Positions 17,675 through 28,072 of a stretch of DNA of 64,000 nucleotides are shown piece after piece (positions within the stretch are counted from its first letter, which is position 1; each line of letters begins with the position of its first letter). The translations under genes and the position numbers were made by a program. Source of the stretch: Fictibacillus halophilus (GTDB lineage: Bacteria > Bacillota > Bacilli > Bacillales > Fictibacillaceae); assembly GCF_016401385.1 (NCBI RefSeq), contig NZ_JAEACF010000001.1:1798001-1862000 (forward strand), read 5' to 3'. The notes under the pieces are model-generated. The model was not told the DNA's origin. It worked only from the letters and a program-made list of their open reading frames with translations, and did not search any database.

Positions 17675-19168
17675 TTAAAAGTCGTTTCTTAAAAGTCGTT
17701 TTAGTTCATCTTCCCATAATCCATAAGAAGTGTTAAGTGATGCTTGTTTTCCATAAAAGTGCGAAAGGTCTGTTCCACAATGTCCACAGCACATCTTATC
17801 TGGTTCAGTTCCAGGTTCTCCGAAATATCTCAGCAGTCCATTCCGTTTACAATCAGCACTGGTTGCCCACTTTTCAATCGCCTTTAACGATTCTATTTTA
17901 TCAGCTTTTCTATTCTCAATCGTGAATTTTATTTTTGAAATCAGAACATTTTTTTCTTGGCCATCAAGATTCTCTTTATGAAGAACACCTGCTTTTTTCA
18001 AATGATATTCCATGAACCGCTGACCCGTTTCAGATAGTCCAACAAGCTTTAACTTTTCTGCGTACGTATTCTCTTCTAACTGTTCGTGGTCGGAAAACAA
18101 ATAATCAATTTGTACAGAATCAGGCAGCTCTTGATCAATAAAATGATAGGGTATCTCAAGATCGGCTGGATGATACAGCAGAATGGCTGCAGATGGTCCG
18201 GAGTCTCTGCCAGCTCTGCCTATTTCCTGAATATAACCTTCGATCGTAGATGGAGTATGAAAATGAATCACAAATCTGATGTCAGATTTATTAATACCCA
18301 TTCCAAAAGCATTTGTACAAACAATGATGTTCAATTGAGATTCAAGAAACTGTTTTTGAACAAGAAGTCTCTCATCTGCATTCATGCCACCATGATAATA
18401 AGCAACTCCTTCTATATCATGATCTTGAAATCTTTTTACTAGCCCTTCTGCAGCATTCCTGGTATTCGTATAAATAATGCCTGGACCTTTAAGCTGCTGA
18501 ACTAGCTTTATCGCGCGATCCACTTTTACATCATGATCAACAAAGCATTCAACAAAGATAGATATGTTCGGACGGTTCACACTATGAATATGTACCTTTG
18601 CATTCTTCATGTCTAGATGATGAAGGATATCCTTCTGTACTTTTTTGGTTGCAGTAGCTGTTAATGCAAGACAAAGAGGATCTCCCATCGTTTTTTTCAT
18701 ATCTGCTAACTCTAAATAAAATGGACGAAACTCATGCCCCCACTGTGAGATACAATGGGCTTCATCTACTACGAATAGAGACCAATTAACGGACAGCAGA
18801 ATAGAACGGATATAAGAGTTTTGAATGATTTCAGGACTCACAAACACAAACTGATACTCTTGTATTCTCTTTAAGATGTTTTGCTTCTCACCCTGATCTA
18901 AAAAGCTGTTAAGAGCGACCGTTCTCTTAAAACCCGCTTGTTTAAACTGATCTACTTGGTCTTCCATCAATGACACCAACGGAGAAATGATAAGAGCTCT
19001 TCCCCTTAATAGATGGGCGGCCATCTGATAGATTAACGTTTTTCCCGTTCCAGTCGGCAGCATCCCTAACACATCATTACCTGAAAGCAGATCAGTAATA
19101 ATTTCTTTTTGGCCAGATCTAAACGTAGAAAATCCGTATAATTCTTTAAGTGCTGCTTCCAGTTGCAT
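17675..19168 (-). CDS. recS: RecQ-family ATP-dependent DNA helicase (RecS)
   Basis: A 497-residue helicase with motif I PTGTGKT (about 38-44), motif II DEAH ([14 protein letters not shown]), motif III TATAT, motif [15 protein letters not shown] and GRAGRDSG, and a zinc-binding [12 protein letters not shown]...CCGHCG block. There is no HRDC domain, so it is the short RecQ paralogue found next to ypbB (RecS, formerly YpbC) rather than the longer RecQ. ATG 19168 follows GAAGGTGG; it overlaps ypbB by 23 bp, which suggests translational coupling. Confidence 0.93.
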   Translation of the reverse strand: MQLEAALKELYGFSTFRSGQKEIITDLLSGNDVLGMLPTGTGKTLIYQMAAHLLRGRALIISPLVSLMEDQVDQFKQAGFKRTVALNSFLDQGEKQNILKRIQEYQFVFVSPEIIQNSYIRSILLSVNWSLFVVDEAHCISQWGHEFRPFYLELADMKKTMGDPLCLALTATATKKVQKDILHHLDMKNAKVHIHSVNRPNISIFVECFVDHDVKVDRAIKLVQQLKGPGIIYTNTRNAAEGLVKRFQDHDIEGVAYYHGGMNADERLLVQKQFLESQLNIIVCTNAFGMGINKSDIRFVIHFHTPSTIEGYIQEIGRAGRDSGPSAAILLYHPADLEIPYHFIDQELPDSVQIDYLFSDHEQLEENTYAEKLKLVGLSETGQRFMEYHLKKAGVLHKENLDGQEKNVLISKIKFTIENRKADKIESLKAIEKWATSADCKRNGLLRYFGEPGTEPDKMCCGHCGTDLSHFYGKQASLNTSYGLWEDELKRLLRNDF

Positions 19169-20138
19169 GTTTTCCACCTTCTTTTGCGAGTACTAGCCTA
19201 ATTTGAAAATATGAAAGATGAGGAAAGGCATCTTTAAACGGGCGAAGCTTCGTTTCATTCGTCTTAGTGTAAAAATGTTTAACCTTCAAAAATTCTTTAT
19301 CATTAATATAAGGAGTAATCGGAAAATCATGGACTTCTCTCGCAATCTCTACAAGATGATCTTCTAACGTACTAATTTTTAGATTCCTAACATTCATGAT
19401 CTCCTCTAGAGATTTGTTGTTAGTTAACATTCTATAGGTTAGCGATGCAGATTTAGTTAATGCTGGAGCTTCTGTAAATGAGCCTATTAAAGAATGCAAC
19501 ATAGGAAAATTTATCTTTTCATAAGCTATCTTGTGTATAAGAGAGTGCAAGACTGCCCTGAAACGGAGGACTATCTCTTCCTGACTCGCGCCTTCAATCC
19601 GTGATAACTGCTCAAAAGTACTGCCTATTCTATTGTAGCCAGACAGTTTTTTAACGAATAGCTGAGCTGATACTGAATCATGTTCTAACAGTACTTGAGA
19701 TAACTCTTGATAAAGTTTTTCCGCTTGAATCTTTCTTTCTGATTCGGTTTTTGGAAAAACTGATTTAACTTTTTGGATCACTGAGAAGTCCCTTATGACC
19801 GGTGAATAATTAGAATGACCATAAAGAGAATTGGATAGAGCTTGTACATATAGCGTAATGACTTGCCAACATGAAGTCTCTATTGAGGCATATTTTAATC
19901 CGTTTAAATGATTTAAGGATGATAATCTACCACTCTCACTCCTAAGAACTTGTTCACCCTTTTCAGTAAGGATATAAACATGTTCTTCTAATGCCTTCAT
20001 ATATTTTTCTTTTACAAGGCTTTCTATTGATGCAGTAAAAGTGTCATGGGCCATGCCCTTGAAAGCGGCATAATAGCGTTCTATTCCAAACCATTGGCTG
20101 TCGGACAAAGACTGCGCTGTCTTCTTTCCTGTAACCAT
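19146..20138 (-). CDS. ypbB: YpbB, helicase-associated winged-helix protein
   Basis: A protein of at least 330 residues with a C-terminal helix-turn-helix region (about 255-325, [20 protein letters not shown]) of the type found in or beside RecQ-family helicases. It is probably an accessory subunit to RecS. The first ATG (20138) has no ribosome-binding site, and the same frame continues upstream to 20222 with family-like sequence ([16 protein letters not shown]), so the true protein is probably about 27 residues longer with an unusual start codon. See findings. Confidence 0.85.
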   Translation of the reverse strand: MVTGKKTAQSLSDSQWFGIERYYAAFKGMAHDTFTASIESLVKEKYMKALEEHVYILTEKGEQVLRSESGRLSSLNHLNGLKYASIETSCWQVITLYVQALSNSLYGHSNYSPVIRDFSVIQKVKSVFPKTESERKIQAEKLYQELSQVLLEHDSVSAQLFVKKLSGYNRIGSTFEQLSRIEGASQEEIVLRFRAVLHSLIHKIAYEKINFPMLHSLIGSFTEAPALTKSASLTYRMLTNNKSLEEIMNVRNLKISTLEDHLVEIAREVHDFPITPYINDKEFLKVKHFYTKTNETKLRPFKDAFPHLSYFQIRLVLAKEGGKHATGSST

Positions 20139-20692
<554 letters not shown>

Positions 20693-20707
20693 TTTTAATC
20701 TTACCTG

Positions 20708-20736
20708 GAACCCTCTTTCATTTAGAGGGTTTTTAT
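20708..20736 (+). terminator. Rho-independent terminator of fer
   Basis: AACCCTCT and AGAGGGTT around TTCATTT, followed by TTTATTT. Confidence 0.9.
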
Positions 20737-20885
20737 TTATTTTATTAAGGATGATTCTCATTGTCAATTAGTTTTCTTACATTTTGAAACCGCTATCTTA
20801 AAAATCATTGTTGTACCTATCGTCAGAATGTGATAAATTATCAAAATATTGATGCTATTCATAAAGATAGACAAGGGGTGGAACT

Positions 20886-22460
20886 GTGACAGCAACCGTA
20901 TTAGTCTGTGATGGAATAACGAGTGAAGGTGTTGAACCGTTAGTAAAGCTTGAAGGTGTTGAACTGATCTTCGGAAAACTTGACGAAATCACTCAACCAG
21001 AGAACATTCAAGGAATCATGGTAAGAAGTGCAACAAAGATTACTGAAGATGTTTTGAATCAGCTGCCAGCGCTTCAGATCATCGCACGAGCTGGAGTTGG
21101 TGTAGATAATATCGATCTGAACGCAGCGACAAAAAGAGGTGTGCTCGTCGTAAATGCACCTGAAGGAAACACCATTTCAACAGCAGAACATACATGGGCC
21201 ATGATGATGGCATTGGTCCGCAACATCCCACAAGCCAATCAATCTGTCAAACAAGGTGAATGGAACCGTAAAAAGTATACCGGTCAAGAACTTTACCAAA
21301 AAACGCTTGGAATCGTAGGTATGGGAAGAATCGGCTCTGAACTTGCAAAACGCGCGAAAAGCTTCTCCATGAACGTACTCGTTTTTGATCCTTATTTTCC
21401 GAAAGAAAAACAAAAAGAATTATCCGTTACTTCTGTTGATCTTGATACGTTAATCCAACAGAGTGACATTATCACCGTTCATACCCCGCTTACAAAAGAT
21501 ACCCATAAACTATTAAATTTTGATAACTTAAAATACGCTAAAAAAGGTGCGTTCATCTTAAACTGTGCTCGCGGTGGCATCATCGATGAGGAAGCTCTTC
21601 TACATTACTTAGATAATGATCATCTATCTGGCTGTGCCCTTGACGTCTTTGAACAAGAACCACCCGTCAGCCGCTCTTTAGTCGATCACCCTAAAGTAAT
21701 TGTTACACCTCACATTGCTGCATCCACGGTGCAAGCGCAAAAGAATGTCGCCTATATGGCGAGCGATGAGATTCGGTCTCATTTTTTACATCAACCTTTA
21801 AAACATGCGGTAAACTTTCCTTCGTTATCAAAAGATACGTATGAGAAGCTGATTGCTTATTATGACTTCTCAAATCTTCTAGGTTCCTTTACGACTCAGT
21901 TCTTTAAAGAACCTGTTTCAGAGATTTCGATCGGTTATGGTGGATCATTATCTGAAACGGATACAACATCTCTTACACGCAGTTTTTTGTGTGGCTTCTT
22001 AAAAACGAGATTAGACCGTCCTGTTAACGATGTAAACAGCATGGTGGCCGCGAAGGAACAAGGAATTGTAGTCGGTGAAAAGCACGGAACAGACGATCAT
22101 GGTTATCCGAATATCATCCATGTAAAAGTCACAGGTCTGAACACAACATTTACCCTTTCAGCGACGCTCGTTAAAGGCTTTGGAGGCAGAATCATCAAGT
22201 TGAACGGTTATACAGTTGATTTTGTACCACAAGGTTCTCTTCTTTACATCGAACATCGTGACACTCCAGGAATTATCGGAAAAGTAGGAGCTTTCTTAGG
22301 AGAACGCAACATAAATATCGCAACGATGCACGTTGGCCGTAAATCAGCTGGCGGTGAAGCCATGATGGTTCTTACATTTGACACGCAACTTCCTGAATCT
22401 ACTCAGAAAGAACTCGCGAGTATTGAGGATCTTCTCGTGTGTAAGCCTTTGGATCTGTAA
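20886..22460 (+). CDS. serA: D-3-phosphoglycerate dehydrogenase
   Basis: A 524-residue enzyme that oxidises 3-phosphoglycerate in the first step of serine synthesis. The NAD-binding block [14 protein letters not shown] is at about residues 147-160; catalytic Arg and His lie in [10 protein letters not shown] and TPHIAAS. The long C-terminal part has the intervening ASB domain and an ACT domain (about 452-524, [17 protein letters not shown]), the usual serine-sensing module. Start codon is GTG, fixed by AAGGGGTGG six bases upstream. Confidence 0.97.
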   Translation: MTATVLVCDGITSEGVEPLVKLEGVELIFGKLDEITQPENIQGIMVRSATKITEDVLNQLPALQIIARAGVGVDNIDLNAATKRGVLVVNAPEGNTISTAEHTWAMMMALVRNIPQANQSVKQGEWNRKKYTGQELYQKTLGIVGMGRIGSELAKRAKSFSMNVLVFDPYFPKEKQKELSVTSVDLDTLIQQSDIITVHTPLTKDTHKLLNFDNLKYAKKGAFILNCARGGIIDEEALLHYLDNDHLSGCALDVFEQEPPVSRSLVDHPKVIVTPHIAASTVQAQKNVAYMASDEIRSHFLHQPLKHAVNFPSLSKDTYEKLIAYYDFSNLLGSFTTQFFKEPVSEISIGYGGSLSETDTTSLTRSFLCGFLKTRLDRPVNDVNSMVAAKEQGIVVGEKHGTDDHGYPNIIHVKVTGLNTTFTLSATLVKGFGGRIIKLNGYTVDFVPQGSLLYIEHRDTPGIIGKVGAFLGERNINIATMHVGRKSAGGEAMMVLTFDTQLPESTQKELASIEDLLVCKPLDL

Positions 22461-22472
22461 AAAAGAAATAGT

Positions 22473-22507
22473 AAAAAGCTCTGCATGAAATTCTGCAGAG
22501 CTTTTTT
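22473..22507. terminator. Bidirectional terminator between serA and the PHP gene
   Basis: AAAAAGCTCTGCA and TGCAGAGCTTTTT form a 13-bp stem with A and T runs on both sides. Confidence 0.88.
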
Positions 22508-22514
22508 AGTATGC

Positions 22515-23327
22515 TTAACCCAGTTGTACCTCTTTTCTTTCCCCATCCTTAAAAGTCATCAACTTAGTGTAACCGATCTCTTTCGCTAGCTTTATCGAAG
22601 CCTCGTAATTCTCTCCAACTTGGTGAGGTTCATGAGCATCTGAAGAGAGTACGATCGGTATCCCTTTTTTATAGCAAAGTGATAGAAGTTCTGGCTCTGG
22701 ATAAATTCGTCCGACAGGTTTTCTTAGACCCGCAGATGAAATTTCTACACATGTTTTTGAATTTTGTAACGCATTCGTGATGCGCTCATACTGTTCGAAG
22801 AGAAATTCTTGATCAGTCGGGACATATTTAAAGATCTTGACTAGATCGATATGTCCAACAATATCAAATAGATTTGATTCTGCAAGTGTTACAATTTGAT
22901 CATAGTACGAACGATACGTTTCATAAAGATCACGACGATCCCACTCTTTTCGGTATTCTGCAAGGTCTATCCCAAAATCATCGACCCAATGCACAGATCC
23001 GATCACATAATCGAAAGGATAGGCCTTTATAAAAGCCTCCATCTCAGCGTGTCTACCTGGCGTATAATCCATTTCAATCGACATGCGAACGTCCATCCCT
23101 AATTGGTCGGCACGCTTAAACAGATTCACATAATCGTCCATCTTGTAATAACGTCTTTCTTCCATCCATGGTTTTGATACGATGTTTTTTGTTTCATAAA
23201 AGTGATAAGCGTGTTCAGAGATCCCAAACTCTTGTATTCCCTTCTCTTTTGCTGTGTCTACAAACTGTTTTAGATAATCAATCGTCAATGTCCCTTTTTC
23301 GAGATGAGAATGGTAATCTGTTAGCAT
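22515..23327 (-). CDS. PHP-domain phosphoesterase, histidinol-phosphatase family
   Basis: A 270-residue PHP-fold metal enzyme. Metal-binding blocks appear in order: DYHSHLEKG (about 4-12), SEHAY, EMDYTPG, GSVHWVDD, GHIDLVK and SSDAHEP. It belongs to the HisJ/HisK histidinol-phosphatase family, but the N terminus differs from the GHIHTPFC form of known B. subtilis HisK, and no his genes are near, so the substrate is open. ATG 23327 follows AAAGGAGA; the longer frame starting at 23366 has no ribosome site. Confidence 0.85.
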   Translation of the reverse strand: MLTDYHSHLEKGTLTIDYLKQFVDTAKEKGIQEFGISEHAYHFYETKNIVSKPWMEERRYYKMDDYVNLFKRADQLGMDVRMSIEMDYTPGRHAEMEAFIKAYPFDYVIGSVHWVDDFGIDLAEYRKEWDRRDLYETYRSYYDQIVTLAESNLFDIVGHIDLVKIFKYVPTDQEFLFEQYERITNALQNSKTCVEISSAGLRKPVGRIYPEPELLSLCYKKGIPIVLSSDAHEPHQVGENYEASIKLAKEIGYTKLMTFKDGERKEVQLG

Positions 23328-23389
23328 ATTAATCTCCTTTTTAAAACGTTTTACCATATGTACCATGAAATCATTGTTCGTTCAAGTGT

Positions 23390-23479
23390 TTATGCTCCCA
23401 ATTTACCTCCGATAAATAGGACGCTTAAGCACATCATTAAAAAGATCACAGCAAAAAAACGGTTCAGATAATCTCGCAT
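23390..23479 (-). CDS. Very small membrane protein (29 aa)
   Basis: A 29-codon ORF, MRDYLNRFFAVIFLMMCLS then VLFIGGKLGA, with a single membrane helix (about 8-25). An ideal TAGGAGG site stands seven bases before its ATG, which is rare by chance. It is on the same strand as its neighbours, between the ECF operon and the PHP gene. Not recognised. Confidence 0.6.
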   Translation of the reverse strand: MRDYLNRFFAVIFLMMCLSVLFIGGKLGA

Positions 23480-23554
23480 TTTGTCCTCCTAGGTAAAAGT
23501 AAAATCAACTTTATCATCCTATTCAGCTTTTCAACTTTTTGAACCGGTTTTTAA

Positions 23555-23588
23555 AGAAAAAAAGCTCCCTATTCAAAGGCAGCTTTTT
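23555..23588 (-). terminator. Terminator of the B12 riboswitch operon
   Basis: AAAAGCTGCC and GGGAGCTTTT (one mismatch) form a stem that overlaps the last codons of the S-component gene, followed by a T run on the minus strand. Confidence 0.65.
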
Positions 23589-24099
23589 GACTAACATCCT
23601 TATTTATATAATTTTCCATCACATATAGAAGTGGTTTGTAAAGAACGATAAAGAAAACCACGTTACCAATTGCATGATTCAAATCAAAGGGGAGACTCGC
23701 TAAGTAATACGGCCAGAACTTCTGCATGATGATTCCGCCAAAGAGAACGGACATGATAAAACCAAACAGAAAGCCACAGAAGCCAGCATAGATAGTGAGC
23801 AACAACCAAGGAATCTTATGTCGGTATCTTCCTAGGTATGCACTCATTACGGCGATCAGCCCCCAAGCGAACATCTGACCGAACGTCCACAAGCCGTGCC
23901 CTAAAAAAAGGTTGGTTGTAATCGTACTTAATATCGCAAGTAAGAGCCCTTGAGCTGGCCCGAGTACGAATGAAGCAAGAATGAGTATCGTTGTATTCGG
24001 CTGAACATTCGGTATCATAGCAAAGGCGATTCTACCCACTGTTAATATCGCAGCTAGTAATGCAATGATCGTTATTCTTTTTACCGTAAGCTTATTCAT
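23569..24099 (-). CDS. ECF transporter S component, predicted cobalamin uptake
   Basis: A 176-residue membrane protein with about six helices and an N-terminal alanine-rich helix (IIALLAAILTVGRIAF), typical of substrate-binding S components of energy-coupling factor transporters. Motifs include NTTILILASFVLGPAQG and a Trp/Phe-rich core. No ATPase (A) or T component is adjacent, so it would share a housekeeping EcfAA'T module. ATG 24099 overlaps the lipoprotein stop by eight bases. Specificity for a cobalamin-like compound is inferred from the riboswitch and DUF4430 partner. Confidence 0.8.
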   Translation of the reverse strand: MNKLTVKRITIIALLAAILTVGRIAFAMIPNVQPNTTILILASFVLGPAQGLLLAILSTITTNLFLGHGLWTFGQMFAWGLIAVMSAYLGRYRHKIPWLLLTIYAGFCGFLFGFIMSVLFGGIIMQKFWPYYLASLPFDLNHAIGNVVFFIVLYKPLLYVMENYINKDVSQKAAFE

Positions 24100-24493
24100 A
24101 CTTGTGAAGGTCAAATTCTACGACATCGCCAGGTTTTAACGTAATATCCTTAGCACCCTTCATCGCTTCTTCACCGTTAACAGAAAAGAACCAAGATGTT
24201 TTGTCCTGTTCGCTCCCAGCCACTCCTTCAATACTGCTTATAAATGCTCCATCGTATTGTGTTTCAATCTTAAAGTTATCTTGCATCACGTCCATGATCG
24301 TTTCATCTTTTGCAATCTCGATTTTCTTTTCGGTAACCTTTTCTTTTCCGTTATCTTTTGTGATCTGAACCGTTACTTGCTCTTTTTTCGTTTCTTCTTG
24401 TTTAGGCTGATCAGCTGTTTCCTTCGTTTCAGTCGTTCCACAGCCCACCAACATCATCATCATTGTTGCTAATACTAAAAGTAATTTTTTCAT
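24092..24493 (-). CDS. DUF4430 lipoprotein, putative cobalamin-binding
   Basis: A 133-residue secreted lipoprotein: signal peptide with lipobox LVGC (Cys18), a low-complexity Lys/Glu/Thr linker (about 20-45) and a single DUF4430 domain (about 45-133, ETIMDVMQDNF, DKTSWFFSVNGEEA, KPGDVVEFDL). This domain is related to the C-terminal domain of transcobalamin and intrinsic factor. Lying first behind a cobalamin riboswitch and overlapping an ECF S component, it probably captures B12 or a corrinoid at the cell surface. Confidence 0.85.
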   Translation of the reverse strand: MKKLLLVLATMMMMLVGCGTTETKETADQPKQEETKKEQVTVQITKDNGKEKVTEKKIEIAKDETIMDVMQDNFKIETQYDGAFISSIEGVAGSEQDKTSWFFSVNGEEAMKGAKDITLKPGDVVEFDLHKYE

Positions 24494-24552
24494 GATTTAC
24501 CTCTTTCTGTTATAAAAACGCTTTGTTTGATACTACAATTTACTTTACGCAA

Positions 24553-24840
24553 CTAAAAAAATCCCCTTCAGCTACGAAGGAGATTAATAGTATACAGGCA
24601 GAAAACAGCAACCGGCCCCGGTACTGTTAAACACCCCCCTATCCTCGTAGGTCATGTCATGTAACAAACAGGCAGGTCTCCTGGCTCTTGATCATCGTCT
24701 CCTAACGCCTTCCCGTTTTCACAGTGGCGATATTTTAGGATTCTCACAATTACAGTGGCGGGACCGCAACGGAATCTAACCGTTTTCCCTATTAAGCTCG
24801 TCCTATAAAGGACTGCACCTGTTTAACACTTATGAAATTT
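24553..24840 (-). ncRNA. Cobalamin riboswitch
   Basis: On the minus strand the region begins near ACAGGTGCAGTCCTTTATAG and contains the conserved core GCGGTCCCGCCACTGT and, at 24672-24687, the B12 box AGCCAGGAGACCTGCC. Downstream, AATCTCCTTC and GAAGGGGATT (24559-24584) form an intrinsic terminator with seven T. CTACGAGGA (24642-24650) can pair with TCCTTCGTAG (24572-24581), an antiterminator. This predicts transcription shut-off when cobalamin is bound. It controls the DUF4430 and ECF genes. Confidence 0.95.
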
Positions 24841-24903
24841 TATAAATCACAATTCCTATTATAAACTTATTGGAGAAATTTGTGAAATCATTTTTAAAAA
24901 CTG

Positions 24904-24925
24904 CTCTTGTTCCTTATGAAACAAG
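24904..24925 (-). terminator. Weak terminator downstream of resE
   Basis: CTTGTT and AACAAG pair around an 8-base loop, followed after five bases by TTTTTAAAA on the minus strand. Confidence 0.35.
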
Positions 24926-24948
24926 ATTAATCGGGACGTATTGCTAAT

Positions 24949-26748
24949 TTATTTCAACGTTCGCGGAATAACGAAAGAAAATGTCGTTCCTTCATTATTC
25001 TTACTATGCACGCTGATCTGACCACCATGTGCTTCCACAATGTTTCTTGCGATGGCAAGTCCAAGTCCCGTTCCACCTGATTTTCCTCTTGTTCTTGCTT
25101 TATCACCTTTATAGAAACGTTCGAAAACAAATGGCAGATCTTCTTCTTTTATGCCGGTTCCATTATCTTTGACAAAGAATTTCACGTTCTGATCGCTCAC
25201 TTCTACAGTCAGGATTACAAAACCGCCTTGAGAAGTATGACGAATCGCATTGTCGATTAAATTCGTTAAGACCTGTTCAATCCGGTCTGGGTCGATATCC
25301 ATCTCCTCTTGCAGACTTTTGAGATCTTTCTTAAACTCCAGATTTAATTGAATCTCTCTGTCTTTTGCTGGACCTTGAAATTTTCGCACGATCCTTTCTG
25401 CAAAAGGTATGATCGGAAGAGAGCTATAATGAAGCTTCATATGACCTGCTTCTAATCTTGCGAGATCGAGAAGTTCGTTAACTAGTCTTCCCATCCGTTT
25501 CGATTCGTCTAAGATGATTCCTGCTAATTCTTTCTTCTCTTCTTCAGATTCTGCGATATCATCTACGATCGCTTCACTATATCCTTGAAGCATAGCAATC
25601 GGCGTCTTCAATTCATGTGAAACGTTCGCTACAAAATCTTCTCTAAGCTTGTCCATACGTCGTTCTTCCGTCATATCACGAAGAACAGCTACTGCTCCCC
25701 GTATTAAAGATTGGTCATACAGAGGCGTCATTACAACTACCCACGAACGGCCTTGTATCGCGATCTCTGTCATCTGTTCACTCTCGAGAGCCACAACCTG
25801 TCCAAAGAGCTGTCTAACCGTCTCAGGAACGTTTCCGTTGACCTCTGTCTTCATGCCTGATTCGTAATAGAACGCCTGTAGGAAACGATCAGCAGGAGGA
25901 TTCGTAACAAGAATATTCATTTTTCTATCAAAAGTGATCACACCATCTGCCATCGAACTCAAAACACTCGTTAACTGCTCTTTTTCTTGATTTAACGCTG
26001 TGATGTTGTTTTTTAATTGTCTGCCCATCCGATTAAACGTCATGCCAAGTTCGCCGATCTCATCATGTGTTAAAATCGGTACTTTCATATCAAACTCACC
26101 TTTAGCCACAGATGTCGCCGCTTCCCTCATCCTTCTTAAAGGTGCCGTAATTCGGGTGGATAAGAAAAACGCAAAAACCGTAGTTAAGATGATTGCGATC
26201 CCTGCCGCTAAAAAGATCAGATACTTTGTGTGGTTTGTTGTTTTTTCCACATTCTCGATGGATTGATAGACGTAAACGGCTCCTGCATTTTCCCCTGATC
26301 CATACGGTTCACCGTAAATAATCATCCTTTGCATTGTCTCATCATTTTTATTCAAAACGGGAAAATCTCCGTTTACGTAGATCTTTTTTCCACTCTCTGC
26401 GACAGTTGATAACTTATCGTTCTCTTTAAAAACAGATACAGGGATATATGGTGCATCATCGTAAGAATTCTCAGACATAAAGGATTCCTGATTTTCATCT
26501 ATGATCATGATAGACATGGAATATGCTTCAGCCATTTCACTTGTGATGCGTATCGCTTCTTCCTTATTCTCATCGCTTTCCATAATCAACATTAGTCGAT
26601 CGGCCATTTTCGTTAATTGGTCTCTCGCTTGATCATCGTAAAACGATTCAAAAAATTGCGTAAGGAGAATGGTCAGAAGGGTTAAAACAACTGAAACTAA
26701 TAAAAGTATCGTTATCCAAAGTTTACCAACTACACTTCTCCAGATCAT
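24949..26748 (-). CDS. resE: Sensor histidine kinase ResE
   Basis: A 599-residue kinase with two membrane helices (about 10-32 and 176-197) around an extracellular sensor, a HAMP domain (about 198-250), a PAS domain (about 258-360), HisKA with the phospho-accepting His in VSHELKTPI (about 377) and an ATPase domain with DNAIRH, KDNGTGI and GGTGLGLAIARN. With ResD it regulates respiration under oxygen limitation or nitric oxide. The start overlaps the resD stop by four bases. Confidence 0.95.
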   Translation of the reverse strand: MIWRSVVGKLWITILLLVSVVLTLLTILLTQFFESFYDDQARDQLTKMADRLMLIMESDENKEEAIRITSEMAEAYSMSIMIIDENQESFMSENSYDDAPYIPVSVFKENDKLSTVAESGKKIYVNGDFPVLNKNDETMQRMIIYGEPYGSGENAGAVYVYQSIENVEKTTNHTKYLIFLAAGIAIILTTVFAFFLSTRITAPLRRMREAATSVAKGEFDMKVPILTHDEIGELGMTFNRMGRQLKNNITALNQEKEQLTSVLSSMADGVITFDRKMNILVTNPPADRFLQAFYYESGMKTEVNGNVPETVRQLFGQVVALESEQMTEIAIQGRSWVVVMTPLYDQSLIRGAVAVLRDMTEERRMDKLREDFVANVSHELKTPIAMLQGYSEAIVDDIAESEEEKKELAGIILDESKRMGRLVNELLDLARLEAGHMKLHYSSLPIIPFAERIVRKFQGPAKDREIQLNLEFKKDLKSLQEEMDIDPDRIEQVLTNLIDNAIRHTSQGGFVILTVEVSDQNVKFFVKDNGTGIKEEDLPFVFERFYKGDKARTRGKSGGTGLGLAIARNIVEAHGGQISVHSKNNEGTTFSFVIPRTLK

Positions 26749-27461
26749 TCATTCCCAACCTCAAATTTGTAACCTACTCCCCAAACCGTCGCGATCATAG
26801 ATGCAGCATCCGGTGAGACTTTGTTAAGCTTTTCTCTTAGTCTTTTCACATGTGTGTCTACCGTTCTTAGATCACCAAAGAATTCATAGTTCCATACATC
26901 TTTTAGCAATTGTTCGCGCGCATAAACTTTATCTGGTGTCTTCGCCAAGTAGTACAACAACTCATATTCTTTTGGTGTTAAGTTCACTTCTTTTCCGCCA
27001 GCTGTTACACGATGAGCATCGTGATCGATCGTAAGGTGCTTAAACACAACAACGTTCTTTGCAACCGTTTCGGTTTGAAGGAACTTCGTAGGAGAAGATC
27101 TTCTTAACAGTGCTTTTACACGCAGAATGACTTCTCTTGGACTGAACGGCTTCGCGATATAATCGTCCGTACCTGCTTCGAATCCTTCTATGCGATTAAG
27201 CTCTTCTCCTTTAGCAGTTAGCATGATTACAGGAGTCGCCTTCTTTTCTCTTAACTTTTCACAAACCTCGATGCCATCCATACCCGGAAGCATAAGGTCG
27301 AGCAAGATGAGATCAAAATTAATGGATACTGCCATCTGAAGCGCATCCTCACCGTTTTCTGCCTCATGAACTTCATAGTTCTCTCGCTCTAGATACATCG
27401 TTAATAGTTTTCGAATTCTTTCTTCATCATCAACAACTAGAATTTTAGCTTCTGTATCCAT
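26745..27461 (-). CDS. resD: Response regulator ResD
   Basis: A 238-residue OmpR-class regulator. Receiver domain (about 5-120) with acidic pocket DDEERIR, phospho-acceptor Asp in LLDLMLPGMDG, and Lys in AKPFSP; winged-helix DNA-binding domain (about 140-235) with LTPKEYELL and RTVDTHVKRLR. Distance from resC (about 610 bp with a long repeat) means resDE may have its own promoter here. ATG 27461 follows GGAGG at seven bases. Confidence 0.95.
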   Translation of the reverse strand: MDTEAKILVVDDEERIRKLLTMYLERENYEVHEAENGEDALQMAVSINFDLILLDLMLPGMDGIEVCEKLREKKATPVIMLTAKGEELNRIEGFEAGTDDYIAKPFSPREVILRVKALLRRSSPTKFLQTETVAKNVVVFKHLTIDHDAHRVTAGGKEVNLTPKEYELLYYLAKTPDKVYAREQLLKDVWNYEFFGDLRTVDTHVKRLREKLNKVSPDAASMIATVWGVGYKFEVGNE

Positions 27462-27612
27462 ATTCAATCCTCCACTTAAAATCAGTTAAAAAAGATTTTT
27501 TCCTGTCTCTATCATACATGAAACCAAGTACACTAAACAAACCGGACATGTTGTCTATCTTAATTCTTTAATGTAGGGCTGAGTTCGTATAGATTGTTGC
27601 TCTTTGACAGTA

Positions 27613-27956
27613 GTTGATTTCCGTTACAGATGCTCGCTTTCAAACCGGGCGTGCGGTGTTCGAAGAAGTATGTGTGCTCCTGCGTCTACAAGAAAATCCT
27701 ACCGAAGCGAGCTTCCTCGTCACATGCCTTACGAGAAGAATTTGCAGAGCGGCTGGCACGCTACGCGCCGTTAGGAGTCTCCACCTGTCTAGATGCAGCG
27801 GCTAGCCCCTCGAGGTCAAAAGTTGAATGGTCAAGAAGGCAATGTGCGCCTTCATAGTCCATTCACCTTTTGCTTGTCGGGGCTAAACGAGCCACTCCTT
27901 CTTTTCAAACTAACCGCTCGTCCCGTAGGGGTTTCGCATCTTACACTTCAATCAAC
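27613..27956. repeat. Structured intergenic repeat, copy 3 (long form, 344 bp)
   Basis: Outer ends GTTGATTTCCGTTACAG and CTTACACTTCAATCAAC match the family. Between them is an extra block: TGCTCCTGCGTCTACAAG, TTCCTCGTCACATGCCTT, then AGCCCC-TCGAGG and a later CTTGTCGGGGCT flanking about 60 bp. The same block occurs in reverse in copy 6 (46513-46850). It fills most of the 610-bp gap between resD and resC; the ORFs running through it are not supported by ribosome sites. Confidence 0.85.
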
Positions 27957-28032
27957 TTGGCAATGAAGTTAAAAAAAGCATTAAAAGCAACAATTCATAT
28001 AGGTCTTATGTATTGATTATGTTCGTCTCTTA

Positions 28033-28063
28033 TAAAAAAGTCTCTCTAATGAAAGAGAGACTT
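28033..28063 (-). terminator. Rho-independent terminator after resC
   Basis: AAGTCTCTCT and AGAGAGACTT, a 10-bp stem with a six-base loop, followed by a T run on the minus strand. It separates resABC from resDE. Confidence 0.88.
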
Positions 28064-28072
28064 CTAAAATCT

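Noticed and set aside
27614..27857. Two overlapping plus-strand ORFs of 63 and 75 codons
   Set aside because: They lie wholly in repeat copy 3, have no ribosome site, and their composition follows the hairpin arms.
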